This document shows positions 1 through 5,342 of a DNA stretch of 11,271 nt, piece by piece. Positions within the stretch are counted from its first letter, which is position 1, and every line of letters begins with the position of its first letter. The DNA comes from Candidatus Gerdarchaeota archaeon (lineage in GTDB: Archaea > Asgardarchaeota > Heimdallarchaeia > JABLTI01). The position numbers were made by a program, and so were the translations under genes. The stretch lies in the NCBI GenBank assembly GCA_016840905.1, contig JAEORM010000218.1:1-11271 (forward strand). Reading direction: 5' to 3'. A model generated the notes under the pieces. It searched no databases, was not told the origin of the DNA, and saw only the letters and a program-made list of their open reading frames with translations.

Positions 1-1
1 A

Positions 2-253
2 GAAGTCTATGCTAGTCCAGTAATGCGCGAAGGGCAAGCACAAGACGTTAAATTAGAATTTGTTAATAGAATTCTACATGAAGAGGATATCCTCATAGAT
101 GCCCCTATAACCTTAGATACCAGAAGAATTATTCGATTACCGTTTAGTATCCATAGTGGTTCAAATAATCGATGTCAATTTGTTGATATAGATGAATTGG
201 ATAATTTCAAACCAACTTCATTAAAGGATTTTCTAAAAAAGGAGTATCACTAG
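2..253 (+). CDS. priS: DNA primase small (catalytic) subunit, C-terminal end, partial
   Basis: The frame is open from the first bases of the window and stops at TAG 251-253, so only about 83 C-terminal residues are present. The stretch reading APITLDTRRIIRLPFSIHSG followed by FVDIDELDNFKP matches the C-terminal part of the archaeo-eukaryotic primase catalytic subunit. That family carries a conserved 'xxRLIRLPxSLH' or, in eukaryotic PRIM1, 'LKSPFSVHPKTG' segment, followed by a short 'ID...FDP' strand. In the family this subunit makes RNA primers at replication forks together with PriL. The catalytic aspartates lie upstream and are not visible, so activity cannot be judged. The ATG at 23 is internal and is not the true start. 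The following spacer has no T-rich hairpin close to the stop. Recognition rests on this one motif region, but it is characteristic. Confidence 0.82.
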   Translation, partial: EVYASPVMREGQAQDVKLEFVNRILHEEDILIDAPITLDTRRIIRLPFSIHSGSNNRCQFVDIDELDNFKPTSLKDFLKKEYH

Positions 254-449
254 TTTTTAGTTTTATACTGGACAATAAATACCTATTTCCTTACTGATGA
301 AATAACTATCATTCTGTTTCTGATGATATCATTGCCTTTTCAAAAGAATTATTTTGAATGATAAGATATTCTCCTTTCCAATTATCAAATAATCCAAATA
401 ATAAAATTGAATAATGTTAATAAATCCCATAATTTAATACCTATTTTAT
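254..449. other. AT-rich spacer between priS and a minus-strand gene
   Basis: This stretch is very AT-rich and I see no supported gene in it. It contains two copies of CTGATGA (294-300 and 320-326) and a stop-free minus-strand frame (309-416) with no start codon or RBS at its beginning. Transcripts of priS and of the minus-strand pair must both end here. Confidence 0.5.
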
Positions 450-674
450 TTAATTTGATTCATCCAACTGTTCGTATTCTTTGAATTTTCTACGCATTGA
501 AATGAATAATAAGAACATTATCAAATAACCACCAGCAAATTCTAAGCAAATACAAACGACTAATAAGATATTGCTATAATCTAAGAGAAGCATTATCGCA
601 ACAAATCCTATCTGATAAAAAATGAAAAGTATAAGAGCAATAACATCTAGGTAAAAGGAATCAATTTTTTTCAT
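450..674 (-). CDS. Small two-helix membrane protein, unknown function
   Basis: A 74-residue protein with two hydrophobic segments at about residues 8-31 and 36-58. A short basic stretch (RRKFKEYE) and an acidic end follow, so both termini are probably on the same side of the membrane. I do not recognise the family. The start is unusually well supported: AGGAGG (complement of 681-686) lies six bases before the ATG at 674. That ATG overlaps the TGA stop of the preceding small gene (ATGA at 671-674), which suggests translational coupling. Such small membrane proteins often accompany a regulator or toxin-like partner, but nothing in the sequence shows that here. That it is a gene is fairly sure. 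Its function is unknown. Confidence 0.7.
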   Translation of the reverse strand: MKKIDSFYLDVIALILFIFYQIGFVAIMLLLDYSNILLVVCICLEFAGGYLIMFLLFISMRRKFKEYEQLDESN

Positions 675-856
675 AAAGAACCTCCTGATAAATAGTTTAA
701 CATTTTAGCAACATACTTTGTTGGAAAGATTGTTTTCAAATTGAAATCAAAACTCATTTTCGAACTTATTATCATTAGAATTCTATTTTGAATCCTTAAT
801 TGTTCAGTATGTTTGTTAGTAGTTTGATGAATATCTAAAATTCCCATTGAAAACAT
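671..856 (-). CDS. Small hypothetical protein, coupled to the next gene
   Basis: A 61-residue frame with no family I recognise and no membrane segment of full length; a moderately hydrophobic stretch lies near residues 24-33. An AGGAG sits about 12 bases before the first ATG (856). A second in-frame ATG at 847 would give a protein three residues shorter, but lies even further from that site. The strongest argument for reality is the four-base ATGA overlap with the downstream small membrane gene, whose RBS is embedded in this gene's last codons (Leu-Ser-Gly-Gly-Ser-Leu). The alternative is that the frame is only a chance leader and the membrane gene is monocistronic. It could also be the remnant of a longer regulator. 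Confidence 0.45.
   Translation of the reverse strand: MFSMGILDIHQTTNKHTEQLRIQNRILMIISSKMSFDFNLKTIFPTKYVAKMLNYLSGGSL
681..686 (-). promoter_or_regulatory. Strong Shine-Dalgarno site for the two-helix membrane protein
   Basis: AGGAGG on the minus strand, six bases upstream of the ATG at 674, inside the end of the preceding small frame. It is the best RBS in the window and fixes the start. Confidence 0.75.
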
Positions 857-993
857 CTGATAATTTTTCTCCTATTTTTTATTTATAGATTTTTCTTCTC
901 ACTCGTATTTCTTAATCAATTACTAAAAAAATGAAGAATATAGTATATGAAGTTTGAATAAAGTATTTAATTTTAGAAATGAATAGTTTATTT

Positions 994-1116
994 GCTTCCT
1001 CAGTGAAAGAACGCTTTTGGTATTTCATAGCGTTTTTGATGAAATCACTGCCATTTCATGGCAGACAATTATCGGATGGGTAGCGAACTGAGGATCGTCC
1101 ATCCATTATTCTTTTA
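994..1116 (+). ncRNA. Candidate structured RNA (or gene relic) in a GC island
   Basis: The + strand can form four helices. They are 1007-1015 with 1029-1037; 1048-1053 with 1059-1064 (CTGCCA/TGGCAG); 1074-1079 with 1099-1104 (GGATGG/CCATCC); and, inside the last hairpin, 1084-1086 with 1095-1097. That last stem leaves the loop ACTGAGGA (1087-1094), which is exactly complementary to TCCTCAGT at 997-1004, so a loop-to-upstream pseudoknot of eight base pairs is possible. A TATA-like stretch lies at about 961-974 and a T-rich stretch at 1107-1117, which would fit a transcript of about 120 nt. A competing reading is a 34-codon frame, ATG 979 to TAG 1081. Its product (with SSVKERFWYFIAFL and KSLPFHGRQLSDG) could be the start of a decayed transposase. 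I cannot name a known RNA family. Confidence 0.35.
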
Positions 1117-1169
1117 TAAATTTCCTGTGGTATTTTTAGCTTTACCTCTTTCTAAAATTGGAAAAAACA

Positions 1170-1184
1170 TTTAATTAATTATAA
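1170..1184 (+). promoter_or_regulatory. Possible TATA-like promoter of the saccharopine dehydrogenase gene
   Basis: The run TTTAATTAATTATAA lies about 40-50 bases before the start codon, which would place transcription start near 1205 and give a leader of about 18 bases. In such AT-rich DNA the match is weak evidence. Confidence 0.3.
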
Positions 1185-1222
1185 CGATTAACTTCTACTA
1201 GGAAAATTAGTATTAACTATTA

Positions 1223-2551
1223 ATGGGTATGTTTACTATGAAAAAAGTAGTTGTTTTTGGTGCTGGTTTGGTCGCTAAACCAGGAATTAGATATTTGTTA
1301 GATAAAGGTTTTGAAGTAACTGTTGCTTCAAGAACTGTGAGTAAAGCTGAAGCAATAGTTGATAACCATCCGAATGGTAAAGCAGTAGCTTTTGATATCA
1401 CTAAAGATTCTCTTGATGAATCTGGTTTAATACAAAATGCTGATTTAGCTATAAGCTTACTTCCATATGCTTATCATCCAGAGATTGCTAAAGTTTGTAT
1501 TAAATATGGCAAACATATGGCTACTACTTCATATGTTAGTGATGCTATGAGAGCTTTAGATGCTGATGCTAAAAAAGCTGGCATACTTATTATGAATGAA
1601 TGTGGAGTGGATCCTGGAACAGATCACATGAGTGCTATGAGGATTATTCATGATGTTAAAGAAAAAGGTGGAAAGATTGTTAGTTTTCGTTCTATAACAG
1701 GTGGTTTACCTGCACCTAATTCTAATACCAATCCTATGGGTTACAAATTTTCTTGGTCACCCAAAGGAGTTATTTTAGCCGGGACAAATGCTGCCCAATA
1801 TTTAGAGGATGGTAAGATTGTCAATATCAAAAGTGGTGACCTCTTTAATCATTACTGGCCTATGAGTGTTGAAGGCATGGATTTAGAGGCTTATCCTAAT
1901 CGAGATAGTATGCAGTACATAGAACTCTATGGTCTTGAAGGAATAAAGACAATGTTCAGAGGAACATTTAGATATCCTGGTTGGTGTGAAACACTTCAAG
2001 CATTGTTTGATTTAGGCTTAATGGATAAAGAAGCTAAAGAAGGATTAGAAGGCTTAACATGGAAACAATTAATCCAAAAAATATTGAATTATCCAAAGGA
2101 TGATATTAAACATGAAGTGGCTCGAAAATTAAATAAACCTGATGATGCTGAATGCTTGAATAGATTGGAATGGTTGGGTTTATTCAGTAATAATCCAATA
2201 CCTAAAGGTACTTCTTACTTAGATGTTTTAGCTGACCATTTTCTCGAGAAATTGGATGGCTTCAAACCTGGAGAACAAGATATGATAGTTATGTTACATG
2301 AGTTTAAAGCTGAATATCCTGATGGTAAGAACGAAACTATTACCTCAACATTATTGGATTATGGTATACCAAATGGTGACTCATCAATGGCGAGAACAGT
2401 ATCCTTGCCAGTAGCTATTGCTGTACGAATGATTTTAGAAGGAAAAATAACAGGAACAGGTGTTATCATTCCTACAAAACCAGAGGTATATAATCCAATT
2501 CTTGATGAACTTGAAACGATGAATATTATCTTTAAAGAAAAAGTTCTTTAG
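1223..2551 (+). CDS. Saccharopine dehydrogenase (Lys9/LYSDH-like)
   Basis: A 442-residue soluble enzyme of the saccharopine dehydrogenase family. Members of the Lys9/AASS group interconvert saccharopine with aminoadipate semialdehyde and glutamate using NAD(P). The N-terminal Rossmann strand and glycine loop read VVVFGAGLVAKP (residues 9-20). They are followed by a strand ending in ASR, as in eukaryotic and bacterial enzymes of this group. Further signatures are NECGVDPGTDHM (about 126-137) and GGLPAPNSNTNPMGYKFSWS (from about residue 159). The C-terminal part reads STLLDYGIPNGDSSMARTVS and later GVIIPTKPEVYNPIL, also typical. Starts at 1229 and 1238 are in frame. The one at 1238 (MKKVVV) places the Rossmann fold at the extreme N-terminus and has equal claim, since no clear RBS is seen before any of them. 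The gene stands alone with its own terminator. Whether it makes or degrades lysine cannot be told from here. Confidence 0.88.
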   Translation: MGMFTMKKVVVFGAGLVAKPGIRYLLDKGFEVTVASRTVSKAEAIVDNHPNGKAVAFDITKDSLDESGLIQNADLAISLLPYAYHPEIAKVCIKYGKHMATTSYVSDAMRALDADAKKAGILIMNECGVDPGTDHMSAMRIIHDVKEKGGKIVSFRSITGGLPAPNSNTNPMGYKFSWSPKGVILAGTNAAQYLEDGKIVNIKSGDLFNHYWPMSVEGMDLEAYPNRDSMQYIELYGLEGIKTMFRGTFRYPGWCETLQALFDLGLMDKEAKEGLEGLTWKQLIQKILNYPKDDIKHEVARKLNKPDDAECLNRLEWLGLFSNNPIPKGTSYLDVLADHFLEKLDGFKPGEQDMIVMLHEFKAEYPDGKNETITSTLLDYGIPNGDSSMARTVSLPVAIAVRMILEGKITGTGVIIPTKPEVYNPILDELETMNIIFKEKVL

Positions 2552-2574
2552 GAAACTCTTTAAAAAATACAAAT

Positions 2575-2618
2575 GACCAATGCTTTTAAGCAAAGGTCTA
2601 TTTTCTTATTTCTCTTTT
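2575..2618 (+). terminator. Hairpin plus T-rich tail after saccharopine dehydrogenase
   Basis: GACC (2575-2578) pairs with GGTC (2595-2598) and TGCTT (2581-2585) with AAGCA (2588-2592), with a small mismatch between. A T-rich stretch follows (2599-2618). It sits between two convergent genes and overlaps the end of the minus-strand one. Confidence 0.5.
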
Positions 2619-3219
2619 AATGATCATGATAGTCTGGTAAAATGCCATATAATCCTGTTTCTTCAGTAAATACATGTTCAAAGAGAGGAATGTGTGGTGT
2701 TACATAAGTGAAAACAATCAACACTGTAGCCAGTAGAATTACTAGGATAATTGCTATGATCATTATTATAAGATATTTCTTTTCAGCAATGGGTTCAGAA
2801 GTTACTATTCTATAACTGATAAATTGTGATGCTGCTGTTAATAATCCTAAAACAATCGTATCAAAAATAAAATTCTCAAAACCAGTTGCTCCATAAACTA
2901 AATAGAAAATGGAAATGCTCATAAATGGTATGAAATAAAAAGTAATTGCTTTTGCGAATAGATAATTGTTCGTTTTTTTATAGAGAAAGATCGAGTCGAT
3001 TCCATAAAAAATCAATGCTGGCCAAAACATTAATTTGATGTGTTCCCAGACACTTTCATTTACTGGGAATAACCAACCTATTGGAGCCCAACCATCTGTC
3101 CAAGCAAATACAAAATGCCATAATCCACCCAAAGCAAAGATCGCAATTCCCCCCACAATGTACCAAATTTTAATGATTTTTTTGTGTTCTTCAATTTCAT
3201 CGATGGTTCTAAATTGCAT
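2617..3219 (-). CDS. DUF6512-type integral membrane protein, copy 1
   Basis: A membrane protein of 200 residues from the chosen ATG. It resembles the DUF6512 family as I remember it: a GGLWHF segment in the first helix region, then the diagnostic VNESVWEHIKLMFWP (about residues 53-67), several hydrophobic helices and a C-terminal LYGILPDY. About five or six helices are visible, at roughly residues 18-38, 61-77, 88-108, 114-134 and 149-170. The function of the family is unknown to me; the conserved N-E-S-x-W-E-H facing the first loop may be a binding site. A GTG at 3228 would add three residues, but it lies inside GGTGAT (3224-3229), a well-placed RBS for the ATG at 3219, so I prefer the latter. 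It is the downstream member of a pair of paralogues, with its own promoter region after a terminator. Confidence 0.75.
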   Translation of the reverse strand: MQFRTIDEIEEHKKIIKIWYIVGGIAIFALGGLWHFVFAWTDGWAPIGWLFPVNESVWEHIKLMFWPALIFYGIDSIFLYKKTNNYLFAKAITFYFIPFMSISIFYLVYGATGFENFIFDTIVLGLLTAASQFISYRIVTSEPIAEKKYLIIMIIAIILVILLATVLIVFTYVTPHIPLFEHVFTEETGLYGILPDYHDH

Positions 3220-3223
3220 TCTT

Positions 3224-3229
3224 ATCACC
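3224..3229 (-). promoter_or_regulatory. RBS that decides the start of DUF6512 copy 1
   Basis: GGTGAT four bases before ATG 3219. The same AGGTGAT-type site occurs before the acetyltransferase and copZ genes, which argues that the overlapping GTG is part of the RBS and not the start codon. Confidence 0.55.
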
Positions 3230-3304
3230 CTATACTATGAATTATTCGCGCAAATAAAAAAGTTAATTCTTTAAAAATTTAAAACAGTAATTTCAATTTT
3301 ATTA

Positions 3305-3344
3305 TAAAATAAAAAATTTAACCACCATAGGATACTATGATGGT
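3305..3344 (-). terminator. Hairpin terminator between the two DUF6512 paralogues
   Basis: On the minus strand ACCATCATAG and CTATGGTGGT (3335-3344 and 3321-3330) form a ten-pair stem with one G-T pair and a four-base loop. A T-rich run reading TTAAATTTTTTATTTT follows (3305-3320). It lies just after the stop of the upstream copy, so the paralogues are probably transcribed separately. Confidence 0.65.
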
Positions 3345-3355
3345 CTTAAGCTGAC

Positions 3356-3982
3356 TTAATAAGATGGTAAAAATCCATAAGTTGAGTTGTAAAAATCATA
3401 GAATAAGTCTAATGGTGGTTGAACATAAGTAAAAACAATCATTGCTACCATCAATAATCCTACAACAGTTAGTGATATTATATCAAGGATCAATTGTTTC
3501 TTCTTTTCCAATATTACAGGTTTAATTGTCAATAACCAATAACTTGAAAGCTGTTGTAATGCGGTAGCAATAACAAAAGTGATCATACTAAGTGCTATTG
3601 TTTTGATATCATCACCAAAAACACCAACCATAGTATAATAGAAGGTTAGCATCACTAATGGTCCAATATATAATGCAACTGCTTTTGCTATGAGTATTTT
3701 CTCTGTGCGTTTTCTTAAAGCAAAATACTCTACAATATAGAAAACAAATCCCGGCCAAAAAGATAATTTGGTATGTTCCCACATACTTTCATTTATAGCA
3801 AAAAACCAGGCATACCCCTTCCATGGGAGCCATTCATAAATAAAATGAAATAGACTTCCAAAACCAAAAATAACCACCCATCCTACAACTTCCCAAATGA
3901 TGAGATCTCTCTTTAGTTTTTTATCTTCAGAGATCCCTTCTTCTACTGCAATTATTTTCGAATCCATTTTGTCATCAACCAT
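3356..3982 (-). CDS. DUF6512-type integral membrane protein, copy 2
   Basis: A 208-residue paralogue of the neighbouring membrane protein. Shared landmarks in order are G-x-L-x-H-F (residues 42-47), INESMWEHTKLSFWPGFVFY (63-82, against VNESVWEHIKLMFWPALIFY in copy 1), AKA followed by an aromatic helix with a central proline, a late IVFTYV helix end, and a C-terminal YGFLPSY. It differs in a longer, charged N-terminus (about 25 residues before the first helix) and in a different loop between WL and NES. The ATG at 3982 is used here; ATG at 3967 would shorten the protein by five residues. It is divergent from the dehydratase gene, and the very AT-rich 110-base gap between them must hold both promoters. 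The molecular role is unknown, and divergence between the copies suggests an old duplication. Confidence 0.75.
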   Translation of the reverse strand: MVDDKMDSKIIAVEEGISEDKKLKRDLIIWEVVGWVVIFGFGSLFHFIYEWLPWKGYAWFFAINESMWEHTKLSFWPGFVFYIVEYFALRKRTEKILIAKAVALYIGPLVMLTFYYTMVGVFGDDIKTIALSMITFVIATALQQLSSYWLLTIKPVILEKKKQLILDIISLTVVGLLMVAMIVFTYVQPPLDLFYDFYNSTYGFLPSY

Positions 3983-4065
3983 CCTAATTTACTTCTGTAA
4001 TAAATAAATTAAATTAAATTTTATTATTAAGGAATAATCTTATCTCTTTAATAAAAAATTCTTGA

Positions 4066-4077
4066 AAAATTTTAATT
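4066..4077 (+). promoter_or_regulatory. Possible TATA box of the dehydratase gene, near-leaderless
   Basis: The AT-rich run with TTTTAATT lies about 20-28 bases before ATG 4094. No RBS is visible, so the message may be leaderless, as is common in archaea. Confidence 0.3.
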
Positions 4078-4093
4078 AGAGATTATTTTACAT

Positions 4094-5059
4094 ATGATAA
4101 CCATGTTCAAAGAAGTTGAAGCTGCTTACACTCGAATTAAAGGCTATGTCAATAAAACGCCTGTTATGACATCTACAACCTTAAATGAGAAATTGCAGTG
4201 TAAGTGTTTCTTTAAATGCGAAAATTACCAAAAAATAGGTGCGTTCAAATTCAGAGGAGCAATAAATACTCTTCTACAATTAAGCGAAGATGAAAAAAAG
4301 CGTGGAGTTATAACTCATTCTTCAGGAAACCATGCTCAAGCACTAGCTTTGGCCGCAAAAACAATTGGGATTAAAGCAGTTATCGTTATGCCTGAAAACG
4401 CTCCAAAAGTAAAAGTTGCTGCAACTAAAGGGTATGGTGCTGAAATAGTATTTTGTGGTTCAAAACCAGGGGATCGAGAGGAAGCAGTAAAACCACTCAT
4501 AGAAAAGTACGGCTATACTCTTGTTCATCCTTCTGATGATTTACATATTATACAAGGAGCAGGAACAGCAGCTTATGAACTCATAAAAGAGATTGGAACT
4601 ATTGATTATATTTTTGCTCCTGTTGGTGGTGGAGGACTATTAAGCGGAACAGCTATCGCAACCAAAGGACTTCTACCTACTGCTAAAGTTATTGCAGTAG
4701 AACCAGAAAATGCTAATGATGCCTATAAATCTTTTAAATATGGTAAGATTTTCACTTCGGTAAATCCTAATACTATTGCAGATGGATTGCGAACCCAACT
4801 TGGACCAAATACATTCAAAATTATTAGAGAGTACGTTGATGATATTATTACTGTAACAGAAGATGAAATTGTTGATGCTATGCAATTTCTATGGGAACGA
4901 ATGAAACTTGTTGTTGAACCATCTGGTGCAGTTTCCTTAGCGGGTGTTCTTACAGGAAAAATTGAGGTAAAAAACCGATCCATAGGTATTATGATTTCAG
5001 GTGGCAATATTGATCTTACTGGATTTTTTGATTCCATTCGTAACAAAATTTCCAGATAA
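4094..5059 (+). CDS. Serine/threonine dehydratase or serine racemase family, PLP enzyme
   Basis: A 321-residue PLP fold-type II enzyme without a C-terminal ACT domain, so it is of the catabolic dehydratase/serine racemase kind rather than biosynthetic IlvA. The PLP lysine is K52 in GAFKFRGA. SSGNHAQ (76-82) offers the serine equivalent to the racemase re-face base (S77), GGGGLLSG (178-185) binds the phosphate, and S302 in SGGN should contact the pyridine nitrogen. E203, A207 and D209 in EPENAND occupy the positions of the divalent-metal site of mammalian serine racemase. The segment VDDIITVTEDEI plus WERMKLVVEP is also close to that enzyme. Likely reactions are deamination of L-serine or L-threonine to 2-oxoacids and possibly serine racemisation; sequence alone does not separate them. 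ATG 4103 is an alternative start. A T-rich stretch follows the stop. Confidence 0.88.
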   Translation: MITMFKEVEAAYTRIKGYVNKTPVMTSTTLNEKLQCKCFFKCENYQKIGAFKFRGAINTLLQLSEDEKKRGVITHSSGNHAQALALAAKTIGIKAVIVMPENAPKVKVAATKGYGAEIVFCGSKPGDREEAVKPLIEKYGYTLVHPSDDLHIIQGAGTAAYELIKEIGTIDYIFAPVGGGGLLSGTAIATKGLLPTAKVIAVEPENANDAYKSFKYGKIFTSVNPNTIADGLRTQLGPNTFKIIREYVDDIITVTEDEIVDAMQFLWERMKLVVEPSGAVSLAGVLTGKIEVKNRSIGIMISGGNIDLTGFFDSIRNKISR

Positions 5060-5062
5060 TAT

Positions 5063-5075
5063 CCTTTATTTTTTC
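5063..5075 (+). terminator. T-rich terminator-like tract after the dehydratase gene
   Basis: A short pyrimidine/T-rich run (CCTTTATTTTTTC) starts within five bases of the stop codon. Archaeal RNA polymerase can end on such tracts without a hairpin. I see no clear stem. Confidence 0.35.
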
Positions 5076-5108
5076 GACAAAAATAATTTTTAATATAAAC
5101 CAAATCTA

Positions 5109-5116
5109 TTTATATA
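5109..5116 (+). promoter_or_regulatory. TATA-like box upstream of the second GC island
   Basis: TTTATATA lies about 20-25 bases before the point where base composition jumps (5131-5137), the spacing expected between an archaeal TATA box and a transcript start. This favours an independent transcript across the island. Confidence 0.4.
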
Positions 5117-5130
5117 AGTAAACCAATTGT

Positions 5131-5258
5131 ATTGCTGGGTAGACCACTCCTATAAAATTGGAGGAGTAAAAGCTGGATTGGCCGTCGCAAAAGAAAAGGG
5201 TTTCAAAAAGAGAATCTTGGGGTAAAAGAAGCGAACAGGATTAAAGTCATAATTTTTA
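5131..5258 (+). ncRNA. Candidate small RNA in a second GC island upstream of the sirtuin
   Basis: Bases 5131-5240 are about 43% G+C by hand count in a spacer that is otherwise far lower. ACTCCT (5146-5151) can pair with AGGAGT (5162-5167). Alternatively TGGAGGAGTAA (5159-5169) can pair over a distance with TTACTCCTCCA (5259-5269) in eleven perfect pairs, so two exclusive folds exist. GCTGGGTAGACC (5134-5145) and GCTGGATTGGCC (5172-5183) form an imperfect direct repeat flanking the hairpin. A T-rich run at 5252-5260 could end the transcript. Two frames are open over part of it: TTG 5127 to TAA 5223, giving 32 residues with KIGGVKAGLAVAKEKGF, and 5170-5244. Neither has an ATG or RBS, but a decayed gene cannot be excluded. 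No known RNA family is recognised. Confidence 0.35.
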
Positions 5259-5289
5259 TTACTCCTCCATTTATTAGGAGAAATTTTTT

Positions 5290-5301
5290 GTTTTATACAA
5301 A
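5290..5301 (+). promoter_or_regulatory. Possible TATA box of the sirtuin gene
   Basis: GTTTTATACAAA, about 42-53 bases before ATG 5343, preceded by a run of purines and T. It would give a leader of about 20 bases. Confidence 0.35.
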
Positions 5302-5342
5302 AATCTGAAAAGGTACTGCAAACTATTTAGAAGTAGATATCA

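Larger units (their letters stand above)
857..1222. other. Spacer with an isolated GC-rich structured island
   Basis: A 366-base gap upstream of the saccharopine dehydrogenase gene. Most of it is very AT-rich, but 994-1104 is about 44% G+C by hand count and holds several hairpins (separate entry). The rest contains the RBS region of the minus-strand small gene near 857-875 and a TATA-like box at 1170-1184. I see no convincing long gene. Confidence 0.5.

Noticed and set aside
294..326. Two CTGATGA copies suggesting a box C/D guide RNA
   Set aside because: There is no terminal stem and no proper D box after the second copy. The 3-base overlap of C-like and D-like boxes is easily met in AT-rich DNA.
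309..416. Minus-strand open stretch of 35 codons reading partly as LLFGLFDNWKGEYLIIQNNS
   Set aside because: It looks protein-like, but has no ATG, GTG or TTG near its beginning with an RBS. It is short and could be chance or an unplaceable relic.
1037..1091. TGATGA and CTGA inside the first GC island as a box C/D RNA
   Set aside because: The internal C' and D' boxes are poor, the guide lengths are wrong, and the strongest pairings conflict with an open C/D fold.
4723..5103. 126-codon minus-strand frame opposite the dehydratase gene
   Set aside because: It mirrors the real gene on the other strand, shows no family features and has no RBS; the + strand protein is unmistakable.
5131..5241. 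tRNA gene in the second GC island
   Set aside because: GCTGGGTAGACC has a faint D-arm look, but there is no matching acceptor stem, T-arm or anticodon arm.
5230..5243. AGCGAACAGGATTA resembles the highly conserved 16S rRNA stretch near E. coli position 785
   Set aside because: The flanking sequence does not continue as rRNA (no GATACCC and no matching upstream helix), so I treat it as coincidence and not as an rRNA fragment.
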